DNA from: Echinococcus granulosus
Taxonomy: Eukaryota > Platyhelminthes > Cestoda > Cyclophyllidea > Taeniidae
Reading direction: 5' to 3'
DNA length: 64,000 nucleotides
NCBI RefSeq assembly: GCF_000524195.1
Contig: NW_020170381.1
Location: forward strand, 1,173,678-1,237,677
Shown: in pieces, positions 27,390 to 39,000 of the stretch
How the letters are laid out: every line of letters begins with the position of its first letter
Position numbering within the stretch: position 1 is the first letter of the stretch
Notes under the pieces: model-generated
What the model saw: only the letters and a program-made list of their open reading frames with translations
What the model was told of the DNA's origin: nothing
Database searches by the model: none
Made by a program: the position numbers and the translations under genes

Positions 27390-28727
27390 CTACATAACGC
27401 TATCCGAAAATGCAGCCCCAGAAATGTCAGCAACGAGCCAAAACCTCAACCAGCTCTTCGCCGAATCCTCACTTTGCATCTGGAAGGAAGAAATTACGCG
27501 TTTTAAAATAGCGTACGTGACCCCTCATGGACACTATATGGGAACCAATCTACTGAACTCAATTAAGTAACGTGAATCCTTACAGGGTATGATAAATGCA
27601 GAAGCTCAGCCAGCCGATGGGCCGACAGATTTGTCAGGTAGGCACAATGTAGGAGGAAATCATTAGATAAGCGTACGATAGTAGGTGTCAACTTTGGTTC
27701 TCCGAAAGCAGAGGCAATGGACTGGGATACATTCATTATTTCTTCCAAATCTCCTTGGTAGACTTGGCTAATGGGTAGATGCGTAGACTCGTGGAGTTCT
27801 AAGTGGGCCATTCGAAGTGTATTGTAGAGGGGTAAAGACTCATAGAATGGAGTAAGACGAGATACAAACGATGCTTACCAAAAAACGAAAGCTGAGGTTT
27901 GCAGAACGGGAACTACCACAACTAACTCGTACCAAAAACTCAAATCCTGTAGCGAAATAATCCAGAATGCTTTCAACTAGTCCCGTAGCAGCAAACCAAT
28001 GTGAGATCCGCGTCCATTCTACGAACACTGCGCGTACAAATCCATTGGGCAGGTCTGTATTTCGCAAAATTCGTAGATTTTCCTCCAAGGCGACTTTAAT
28101 CTTGGGAAGATGAATCCGTTTGCATACTTCACGAGGAGTTAATTGAAAAGCAAACACTGTCAGTTTCGGTGACAGAAGATTTAAGAGTCGATGAAAATTA
28201 GTATCCGTCTAAAACACTTGTGTCAACAGTGAAGGACCATGCCAATATTTTGGAGGCGAGAAGCTGGAGAACGGGGAACTCAATGTTCCCATCTGAAGAA
28301 ATATTGCCATTGACGATGGAGAATCCCACAATAATGCTGGGAGCAAGGGATGACTTTGCCTCTAAGTTCTATGGCATGCTACAAAGAAGTGCATGAAAAG
28401 CAAACCTCAAGCAATTTGCCCAGACTCTCCAATATGGCTTCAGGGCTTTGAGCCAAAGAAAGTGATTTTAAAGCATCAACTAGTATTTGTGTGAATCGAG
28501 ATAAGCGTTTTTTTAGATCTAAAAATAAAAGTGACTTTGATGAAAGACTGACGATTTGGAAGATCTGACCACAAGGAACCAAGTAAGACGAAATTCTCAA
28601 TGATCCATCTGTTCGTCTGCGGAGCAGTTAAGCAGGATCGAAACAAACCTTATCAGACCACGTGTGTAAAAGTTCCATTTCAGTTGGTGCAAAGAAATAC
28701 AAGGAAGAAAAGTCCATTTCTGGAATG
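27390..28727 (-). CDS. Unrecognised multi-exon protein, 5' end unresolved
   Basis: I do not recognise the family. Exons, 5' to 3' on the minus strand: about 28727-28649, 28616-28406, an exon ending near 28186, one starting at 28147 or 28208 and ending 27879, 27838-27584, and 27479-27390 with the stop. Introns include two very short ones (32 and 40 bp). The last three exons join in phase 0. The protein is rich in Leu, Ser and Ala with amphipathic helices (for example LKKRLSRFTQILVDALKSL, QLLASKILAWSF, VRAVFVEWTRISHWF) and has no transmembrane segment or signal peptide. This looks like a helical-repeat solenoid such as a HEAT or karyopherin-type protein, but that is only an impression. It ends WLRFWLVADISGAAFSDSVM. 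A 75-codon open stretch further 5' (about 29080-28860, minus) may be another exon. Exon phases in the first part are ambiguous. Confidence 0.55.
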
Positions 28728-31700
28728 CTGACAGATTTCAGAAAGGATATATTATGCTGAAATTAAAGGATTCTTGCTATAGCACACAAGTTTGTATCAA
28801 AAAGATGCGAAAAACGACATTACCAGAGGATGGGTAAGATGAAGTTTGAAGATTCGGAATCTTAAATATGCAATCAACAAAATTTTGCAGGAATGCAGAT
28901 GTAATCCGCTACTAAATAAAACATTTCAAATTCGCTTCCCTGGGTCTTGAGACCTGGTTTTACAACTTTTCTCAAAGTTATGAACAAATCTGCCGGCCAG
29001 CAACAACCACAATGGATCAGCATTTTTGATAAATGCTTAGAATACCACAACTCAACCAGGTACCCCTGGTCAGAGCCAGTAAAACATCCTAACTAGTGAG
29101 GTACAAAACTCAAATCGGATTCTAAGCAAATCTTAGATGCAAAGCAAACGTTTCAACCACGAAATATGAATTCTAACTTCCCCAAAGCAAAGAAACGTAG
29201 ACATTTATTCCAATTATTTTAACATGATCTGGCAAAACCTTAATATGCGGCATTGGAGCATTTAGAGTTAAATAAGCAGTTCCTGGAGTACTCAAATTTA
29301 GTTGTGAAACACAAAAAACACATTTGTTCTACGAGCTGCAAATTAGTCGACTCCTTTCAGACTGTTTCAAGCAGGGTAATTCTTAAAGTAAAGTGGAAAT
29401 GCGCCGTAATGTTACCGATATTTGTTGCCAAAGTAAAAAAATCAATATGAATAGGAGAACGTATTTTAAGCGGGCATTAAATGGGGCAAAAATATGCAAG
29501 AAAGATAAGCCGGTTTGTATTACGCAGTTATTATTAAAGTGACGGAAACGATAGATTCAAGCACTACATACAGAAATCCTGGCAGAAAACAAGTGTAGAG
29601 ATGACCTAAAGAACAATGAAGCCTACAACAATTCCATACCTGCAACATTTGTTAAGTAGAAGGTACCAACAAGCCATTCAAGTCAAACGGCGGAAAAGAG
29701 AACAGCCTAGTAAATAAGCGGAGTTAGTCTGCACGAGTTTGTGGTTACTACTGTGTAAACAGGGCCTAGCCAGTAAGGGTACAAATCATAGCAACTTCGC
29801 CGTGTATAAAATCTGCGAAGTTTATTGCAGCCGAAACAAATCGAAGGATTTGTGATAAAGACTCATGCAAATATTGTCAGAGAGTATGTAAAATGTCCTT
29901 TTGATTATTGATTGATAAGACAGCCGCATTTGATCAAGGAGAAAACCTTGAGAATTACAGTCCAATTTAGTTCACTACCGAAAATCAGGCCCACTACAGT
30001 GACCAGAAACACCTTAGGATAATCAAACACCTAATAATAAGAAAAAATGCTGCTAAGGTGGGCAGGCCTCAGTACCACACAGTAACAGATTCAACCAGGC
30101 CCCCAATTGTAGTTTTCAGACATGCACTCTAAAACAAACCCCATGAAAATTGACACTTAATAGAAGATTCCTTTAAGAAATACCGGAAACGAACACCAGG
30201 ACACAGCAACACTGCCACCGCAAGACAAGCAACTGTTCAGAGGCCCGCCTGTGTTGAGGGTAAGTAAAACAACTCTCCAGTAAGAAAATTTAGTGTAATT
30301 AATTGACTAACATAACCTTAAGTCTGTGCACTTAAAGCCAACTTTTATTATTGTTTAATAATTTAACACTATAAATTCGTGATTTGAAGCCGATGTTTGC
30401 TAGTAGTTGGAGTTAGAAACTAGCAGGACTTTGAAACCCATATACCTTGGATGCAAAGTTTGCTCCCTAATTTTCAGTTTTACTGCGACTTGATGCAACT
30501 CTCTAAGGCTTTTTGTAGTTACAAAAATCCATAGTAATATTAAAAGCATTGTATTACTGACGTGCAGGCAGGCTTGGAGCCTATTGGCATTAATCGAAGG
30601 CCATATCGATGAGCGAAAGCACAATCCGCGGAGACTTACATGTCCGCGTCTTTCAACGCAAAGTCAAAAGAACTATAAAACCACCACATTTTTTGACTAC
30701 ATTTTGACTATTTTACCAGTGACAGCACGCTTCTATAAGTTTATTGAGAAAACTCTTCTTGAAGCATCATGTGTATGTTTATGTAGCGCCCTGTACTTCC
30801 ATGAAGACGAAAGAAGATAAAATACTTGGACGAAATATGTGGATTCGACGTACAGAGGGGCCTGTGGCTACCGGCATGACCCAGAGGACAGCCTACCCAG
30901 CGAAGGTGCAATAGGCAAGACACAAAAGCGGCCCTTTACCAAAAGCGAGAGTTAAACAACCAACGCATTACATATATATATCGCCTTAAAGTAACTATTT
31001 TCGATGAGGCAATCAGGAAAGCTAAGGCAAATTAGTACCTTAAGAACGAGCGGTATAGAGGGTTCCAGTGAATTCCATAAAACCACACAAATCTTGTTTG
31101 CCCATATAATGATTAGTTTTTGAGAATACTATTAAAATTATTGTGAAAGGTTGCCTAAGTACATTAATTTGGTGTTGGGAGGGGTGTTTAAGGCGCCTGT
31201 CACATCAACTTAGCACTGGATGACCCGAGCGATTGACCGATTAGGTGACACGACATCATTTGAAAACACGCAAGATAATATTTTCTAGTGTAGGCATACT
31301 TTAGCAAGAAAGTTTGGACGGATTTTACCGACTTGAGCATTCGTTTATGCTGCTGCATGCAAAGGGTACGGTTGTATGAAATGATCACAACATGACAAGA
31401 ATTTTAGTTTTGCATAACTTATGTTAGTGAGGAATGATAAAATAAGTGGGGGGAAAACTAAAGTAAAACAATTTATTGAATATGACTGGGCATAGTTAGA
31501 ATTCCGAAGTGAGATCCGGAGCATATACTTCAGAAAATTGGGGGTATTGGTCGTTCTCATAGAGTAATGTTAGAGGTTCTAGCCCACTTAAATTGTGAAT
31601 TTAAATACCGTGTGTGCACATCTGGCACCATGATTTATGACCGAACCTTTGCAAGCGAAGTTGTGATATGCTTCTATAAACAGCACTGAGGGGATCACAG

Positions 31701-31894
31701 CGCGAAGCGAAAAGGCCATCAACGGGCACACGCGCAAGCACACTGCGCAAAAACATCAACCAGCCCCCAAGGAAAGTCGATATTTGGCCTTGCACGCACG
31801 CATGGACGCACGCAGCATGCACCTGTCTGTCCACGATCCCACACGAGCCTAGAGGCAATTCCAGCAGTACTGGCGTCCATTCTCACTCTCAGCG
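28728..31894. other. Region upstream of the unrecognised minus-strand gene and of the KAZALD-like gene
   Basis: Mostly AT-rich. An open minus-strand stretch at about 29080-28860 has plausible protein composition but no start codon and may belong to the minus-strand gene. From 29.3 to 31.6 kb I see only short ORFs without family resemblance or convincing splice pairs. The two flanking genes are divergent. Confidence 0.4.
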
Positions 31895-34800
31895 ATGCTA
31901 GCCGCCAAGTCGATGGTTGGCCTCTTCCTCCTCGTCCTCTTCGCTCTGAGTAGTCGTGAGTCTAACGCAGAGGAGGCTGGTGAAACACCGCTGGATGTCT
32001 GCGCGTCCTGCGATGAGTCAAAGTGTCCCCCCGTGACCATGTGTCCCGTGGGAGAGGTAAAAGACTATTGTGGCTGTTGCTCGGTCTGCGGCTTAGAGCA
32101 GGGACATCGATGCAATACGAGACAGGAATTACATGACATGCTCTCGGGCAGACGACGTCACGGCTACTACGGCGCCTGCGGCAAGAACCTTGAATGTCAG
32201 CCTCGCACTGACGTTGATGAGCAGTCACTGGGTGAGGAGAACATTTGCGTGTGCACCAAGCCCGGTCGTTTCTGCGCCAGCAACGGAGAAACCTACTCGG
32301 CTTGTGAGTTGGAGGCCGTGCAGGCCAAGTCGTTTGGTGAGGTATTCCTCATCTCCTATGACGATTGTAAATCAGGTAAGCAAACAGAAAAACAATGTAC
32401 TGAAAGGCACATAAGTGTAGAAAATTATTTAGTAATATTTAAAAAGCGTTAGAGGCAACATACTAAAAAAAAATTGACGGTTATATGAATGATATTAGAA
32501 ATTCCATAAGATAGCATTTTACTGTTGATTACTATTCTATAGCAAGCTGGTAGTGACGTTTTTGATAAAAATAGGCTATTGACGACATTTAATTAACCAC
32601 GTAAAGCCCGATTGCATGTTATTGTCATTAAAAATGTTGACATACAGTCACTCGCTTTTGATCAATGAAACGTAGACGACTAGTCTAAGCTAATGCAACC
32701 GCATTACCTAATGCCCAGTGCCAATTTACAAAGGACCCAACTGTGTGACCTTGGGGCTCGCATGCGGTCTCAAGTCAATGAAACTTTACAGACCAGTTTT
32801 CGACTATACATGAACAAAAAAGTACACACCACCACACAACAGTAATGATGAATATGGAATTTTAAAGTGCACTCCCCACAAGGTCATAAATCAACTGGTC
32901 GGCTCCCTTAACATTTAATGCAATTTTTTTGTTTATGTTGGTTTATTTAAAGTACTAACCTGGGCAGGCACTCCACTGTTGCCTTAATGTATGTGCGATA
33001 TTTGTCACATTTTTCACCAATTAATAACTAAGTTCGAGTAAGCTATTGATAGACGTGCCCTGAAGTGCTACAAAGTGCCTCATTTTTTAACTGCGGATGT
33101 GGCCAATAAAGACTAGATCTAAATTGGGAACGCAATTATTTATTAACCCGATGGCAGCTTCGGCAACTTGAAAGCGTTAGCAGTCTTATTCATAGTTAAC
33201 TCTCACATTGATATGTTTAGGTAATAGTAGGTTGATAATTCCTCCCCAGGACTGAACGAATAAGTGGAGGGACCATATGAACTGAATTAAAGGAACTGAA
33301 ATCCCACAACGAAATAGGTGCTGTCTATTTCTAAGTATTCACTAACATTTATCGCAGAGCCGAAGATTGTAGCCGCATCGGAGTCGCAGCGAGTTCCCGA
33401 AGGAAACAGGACAACCTTCTGGTGCGAAATCAAGGGTTATCCCCTTCCAACAGTCACCTGGTATTACTTTGCTCCCGGTGGATCATATGAGGCCATTCTA
33501 CTCCCGGGTAAGCCCACTTTTTTGTTCTTTTAACATCAATTGGTCACCTACTGAAACGACAAGTTAATTATATGGGCTGCACTTTGTAATGCAGATGAGG
33601 TCTTTATTTGCCATTGGGTCATAACTGATCTGATTTATAATAAATGAGGTCTTAAAAAGTTCCATATTTTAAGTAATATCATGAAAATACCTCTTTTGAA
33701 GGAGGCTGCAGACGAACTGTGAACATCTCATTAAGCTTTCCAAAAACCTTCATTAAACTGCAGATTTTTGTTATCCCGACGAGGGACCTATGCAATGCGG
33801 TAAGCAGTTTTGGTAACATCTGGAGATGAAGTGGATTTACCTCAGAGAAATCAATTTTTTTGTGAAAGTTTCTGCAAAAGCAATGATTTAGGGGCAAATT
33901 GAAAATCCAAAAAATTCATGCTTAATACGCTCTTGAAAAGAGCATTAATTCGACAAAAAGGAGACTCCCTCAAATGGATTTGTGGTGAGAAGAATACACT
34001 TACATCTACGGGTGCAAGTGAGAATCAAAAGAGAAATTTAGTTAGTAATGCCTTTCATAAACGCGTTTCTTTTTCATACAAGATTAATTCAATGTAAATG
34101 TAGGGAAGTGGACAATCCACCCAATTTTTTAAGAGTAAAGTCCCCCTAGAAATGATTACGTAAGCATTTGGTATTTGTGAAGTAGCAGAAGGCATTAATA
34201 AAGTTGGCGAAAGGGGATGATGAATGTATTTTAAATGTGGGCTAAAGAGGTCGAAGAGGAGTGAGGTAATCAAAAGCGACTGCTTGTCTCTAGCATGATT
34301 TGTTTAAGGTATCTAAATGGTAGTGCAGACGACCACAACCTTTGATTAATTGTGACAAATTATTTAAGGGAATATCATTTCACATTTTTAAAGTCAAAGA
34401 GTGGGATGAAGCAAAACGTAACGCTTTAACCTCCTGTGAATTTGTCAATTTTACCAATCACAGGGCAGGTGAGACTTTTGCAGTTATTTGAATGAAATGC
34501 ATTTGCAGATTGAGGCAGTTGAAGTTCCCGTAAATGTTTGCATTTACATTACTTGAATGCGTATGTTCAATTGCGGGCGTTTTATTTGGGATTGTGGGGC
34601 CATAGGTGCTACTAGACCTTCATTTTCTTTTTCCTCATGGAAGGTTGAAACTATGAAGGCAGTAATGTGTATTTTGAGAATCTTAAGCTTTTACTGTAGA
34701 AAAAAAAGGTGTTTGCAAAATAAATTAAATGTAAGTGACATGCCACTGGAAAACATTACTTGCTAACTTATAACGCAGTTAGGTGCGAAATTTGCCCACA

Positions 34801-35895
34801 AAACCGCTTCATCAACTATTCGGAGAGCTGTGCCTTTTGGGTCTTCACAATAGGGTTTGTTTATAAATTAATGCGATTCCTTCTATGTTGTTAAATGTTC
34901 TACAAGACATTGTTTCTTGAGTTAGGGGAAGGATGAAAGTGGCAGGCTTTAATTTTGGCTACTTTTGCAGCAGAACGGCTTTCCCATTTCGCTTAAATTA
35001 AGAAGTTGACTAGGAGGTCGAGGTGGGCTTTGGGGTGAATCCCACAGGCAGGCGAGGAGGTGCAGTCGCGGGGAGCGAGGGCACGCTGCCCTGCGGGTCG
35101 ATAAGTCGTGCCACTGGGAGCAGCGCAAATTGCCCACACACAGGCGTGGGCGAACGGCCAGTTAGGCAGACAGCCAAGCAAGCAAGTGGGCTTGCGTACG
35201 GGCAGCTAGCGAATCAGTGGTCTTGCCCGTCCAATAAGGGACCTCCGAATGATGCCCTTAGAGGGGATCAACAGTTGAGGTTATTACGACAGTTTGTATG
35301 AATTAAGGTACCGTTGGCATCCGCCTTAAACATGTAATGATGAAAGTATTGAAAGTGGTGAATTAAGACACGGGAAAAAGCGAAAAATCTATTTGAAAAA
35401 TTATCCTTCAAACCAGAAAAACTGCCCTTAAACGTTGCCAACCTAATAGAGTTTTATGCTTAGAAGTGCTCTATATTCTAGCAGTGGTATTTTCAAAATT
35501 AAAAACAGGAAATAGACTGTTCTACATCGCTGAGGTGTTAAACATTTTTTGTGTGACATATTGCAGGTATTGAGGAAGTGAAACGTGCATTTCCTGAAGA
35601 ACTCACTTTCACCAGCACATTTTCGGTCAAACTGATTGTCTATTATTGAAATCATTTGTAATGAGTAGCACAGGAAAGCAACAATTTTCTTCTGTCAGGG
35701 GACTCTGATGAAATGAGTGTGAGTCTGCGTGGTGCGCCACCGGGACGTCGCATAATCTCCCACCTGCAGATCCGGAGATTCGACATCAAATACGAGGGCA
35801 TCTACCAGTGCTACGTAGAGAACGATCTCGGAAGTGACCGCCACAATATCACCGCCATCTACGCTCCACCGGAGCCTCGGCCTCGAGATCTCTAG
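31895..35895 (+). CDS. Secreted IGFBP-N / Kazal / Ig protein (KAZALD1/IGFBP7-like)
   Basis: Three exons, 31895-32375, 33358-33507 and 35699-35895, spliced in phase 1 at both junctions; 275 residues, close to KAZALD1 and IGFBP7. The N-terminus has a hydrophobic signal peptide (VGLFLLVLFALSS). An insulin-like growth factor binding N-terminal domain follows, with CASCDESKCPP, DYCGCCSVC and many Cys. Next is a follistatin/Kazal-like module (ICVCTKPGRFCASNGETYSA then DDCKS). The C-terminus is one immunoglobulin domain: WCEIKGYPLPTVTWYY with the B-strand Cys and Trp, and YEGIYQCYVENDLG with the F-strand Cys. The family is extracellular and modulates growth-factor or matrix signals; whether this one binds an insulin-like ligand is unknown. 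The phase-1 junctions bracket the domains. Exon 1 is GC-richer than the flanks. The second intron (2.2 kb) contains a GC-rich block. Confidence 0.9.
35000..35285. repeat. GC-rich block in intron 2 of the KAZALD-like gene (repeat candidate)
   Basis: Nearly 300 bp with markedly higher GC than the rest of the intron and short internal near-repeats such as GGCAGGCGAGGAGG and AAGCAAGCAAG. No frame continues the surrounding gene. It may be a short interspersed element or a small GC-rich regulatory segment. Confidence 0.3.
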
Positions 35896-36073
35896 CGCCT
35901 CTGGGCAGCCATCCATTATTTTAGGTTCTTCTTGCATGCTGGACACAAATGCGCTTCCTTAAACCTCTTCCCTTAGTAAATTTTCTGGCTGACTTATTAA
36001 AGCGTAGGTAAAGTCATGTGATGTTTATTATGCTCATGTTTTAACAAATCATAATCCATAAGTGAAACTTTTA

Positions 36074-36079
36074 AATAAA
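36074..36079 (+). other. Polyadenylation signal of the KAZALD-like gene (AATAAA)
   Basis: Canonical hexamer about 180 bp after the stop codon. Confidence 0.6.
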
Positions 36080-39000
36080 GCACGTATTCGAGGGAATTTC
36101 AACCTTTCGGAAGCACAGGTAATTGTATTTTGTATGAAAATCAGTTTTTCAAAACTGTTCCTGAGATTTAATTTGCCATTTAGAAATGATGATTGGAGCA
36201 TTCATAGGATCTATGTACAGAACAATAACTGAAATATAGGCAAATAAGAAATTTGATTTGCTTAAATTGCACAGTTCATATAGTTACAAAATCCAAGGAT
36301 GTTAAATCATAAGATATACCCACAGATCTCTTCAAGAATTCGTTACTTTCACGATTTATAATTTTCGTTAATTTGATTAAGACCTAAATGATAGTTACGT
36401 CACTGACATTCCATGGTTAGAGCTCCACTTGATCGGATCCCACCTCAACTGCCAAACGCTAAGGTAGTAAAACATTTCAAGTAGAAGTCGCATCCACCGC
36501 ACGTCCCACAAAAATGCGTGAGTTTAAAAGGCCTTCGCTTAGTGCCATTTGCGTCCCAAATAAGAAGATATGGTCATGAAAAGTTTTCCAATTTTAAGTG
36601 TTTTAGAACCTGTCTTACTCATGACTTTTTCTGGAAACAAGGCTAACTTCATCACAAACTTCAAAGACCACTGAATTCTTGAAGAACTTTTTGAAAATGC
36701 ATAAATCTGTTGTATTCACTTTCTAACTGGTTGATAAGGTTTGCCTGCTACCAAATTTCGAATTGGATTAGATTCAGTTTTTTAAGATCTGTTGCGCAAA
36801 TACAGCCAAAATTTTATCTGATTAATACTGGGAATTTTGTAAGGCACCTTCATGCTTAAAAAAGTCATTGCCTTGGTAAGTTTGCAAGACTGAAACAGCA
36901 AACTCCGGACATGTTTATCGATAGTTATGTTGTACACGTTGATCCGAAATAGTGACAAAAATACCGCCTCATACTCTGGCGTCGTAAATTTTAAGACATT
37001 AAGAAAAGATAAAGTATAGCAGAAACCGAGGTACTGACTCATTGTCACAGTTTCACAGCCCTCAATATTCATCCCGCCAATGCTTCATGCCAGTAAAAAT
37101 GCGTTGGCATTACACCAACTCCTAAGATAGAGATACACTTCGACATTTAATAAATCTCGCTTGGAAATAAGAAGATAATTGGCAAATTTCAGAACTTTTT
37201 CGTATTTTAGAGGAGTTCAGTCACTGTGTGATTGTAAACGCTACTTAGAAAATTTGAGTAGGCGTGGTTTTTGCGAGCCAAAGCTGCGAGAGGCTAGAGA
37301 AGTAGGACTAAATAATAGGTCAAGTTTACACATTGTGCATAATAGATAGGGAGCTCATAATCGATTCCTAAAGGTTATTTTTTGCGTGCAACTGGGCATC
37401 TAACAACTCACAATAAAATTTAAATTTATGACTCATTTCCAAATGAAAAGTCACATTTAAAACCTTATCGTTTCTTTAATTTAACTTGCACAAGTTTTCT
37501 TTTCAAAGAGCAGAAGTAATGGAAAAAAAATGTACATAGTGTCAGCATTAAATGCTTCATTAATTGAGTTTGTTTTACAGATATTTGCAACTTTTGAAGA
37601 TTCTATCACTGATGCTTTATAGCTCTTTTATCGGTACTATTTGATCTACGCATTTTCAGCGTTGACTGACTCATTGGTCAAACTTAAAATAAACTACTTG
37701 AGGTATAAAGTGACGTTAGCACGCAAGTATTACTAGCATACCTCAACTTCCCACAACTTGAAAAGTAAAAGGGGTTTTGCAAAATACCAGGTTGAATTTA
37801 TTAAACTGAAAAACTGATTTGTGGTGTTCACAATACACTTTTTTCAACGATAAGGCCTTTATAATCGGTAGCCAGACTCTTATTTAGCAGTTTTTGATAA
37901 TTTCGCTAATTTACTTGAAATTGACTCGAAGCGCAGTTTCAAGTTCTTAAACTTGTTTTACCGTTCAAGTTCTCATGTGCCAAGGACACAGCAACAAGTG
38001 GCCTAATTACCCTTTTTGCGACTGACGGTCTAGAAATATGCAGTAGAGATGGAATAAGAGTTGAGAAGTCCCCCACAAAAGCAACTGATGCTGCAGAGCG
38101 AAGCACAGGCCTGACTAGTGTGTCCAATTTGAGGGAATTCAGAAATAAGCAAACACGTCAAAATTTGCCCATTAAATGTAAACAGTAGTCAGAATAACAG
38201 CGAATATTATCTTTTATGTGATTCAAAAGATAAATTGCATATACCATTTGTAAATCTTGAGGAAGTTTGTACTAAAATCCTCTTATTTACTCAGTGCAAA
38301 GTAGGTGCACAGTGCGATCGGATCAAATTCAGGCAAAGTTGAAACTTGGAGACATAAATTAGTGGTAAATATCACTTTATGCAAATTTTGAGATCAAATC
38401 ACTGTCAATTTTAACATGAATTTCTATTCACACGAACGCGTTTTATGTGCCTGGGTGGGCAAAATTATCCTAAAAATCGGCATTGCTGACAATCCTTTCA
38501 TCTTTTTTCGAAACATTGGGCATAGAAGCCGAATTGCCCGTGTTAAACCTTTCAAGGTGGATGAAATGTAAAATGTCTGATTCAACGGCTATCGTCTCGT
38601 TTACTGCATTGATTCCGTTTGCACCTTGTTTTATTCCCAAAAGCAATGTACTAAGTTCTAATCAAACTCATTCAACTAGATTACCACCACATATACGTGG
38701 GAGATGTTTGTAGGGAAATATCCTTGGAGCAAGCAAACAACTGTTTGTTGCATCCTATTGCAGTGCTTTGATTAACTGTCAAGTTTCCATAACAATACGG
38801 TAATGGTGACAAATTAGTGGCTTTCGTGGTAATTCTAAGTGAAGTCTCAGCAAACAATTTAAAAGCATAAAAAGGTAAGAAATGATGACTATTTCCCAAA
38901 ATTGGTAAAGTGGTGCAAAATAATTATTAGGAAACGAAGTCAATTGAACTGAAGTGAAAAAGCCTCCGAAACATTAAATCGACGCAAATCAGTACTAAAA

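Noticed and set aside
27879..28616. Exportin-4/7 identity for the minus-strand gene
   Set aside because: Only a short LLASKILAWSF-like stretch recalls the exportin pattern. The rest does not align with sequences I know, so no family name is given.
35023..35301. 92-codon ORF in the GC-rich block of the KAZALD-like intron
   Set aside because: Few stops are expected by chance in GC-rich sequence. It has no family match and does not join the flanking exons in phase.
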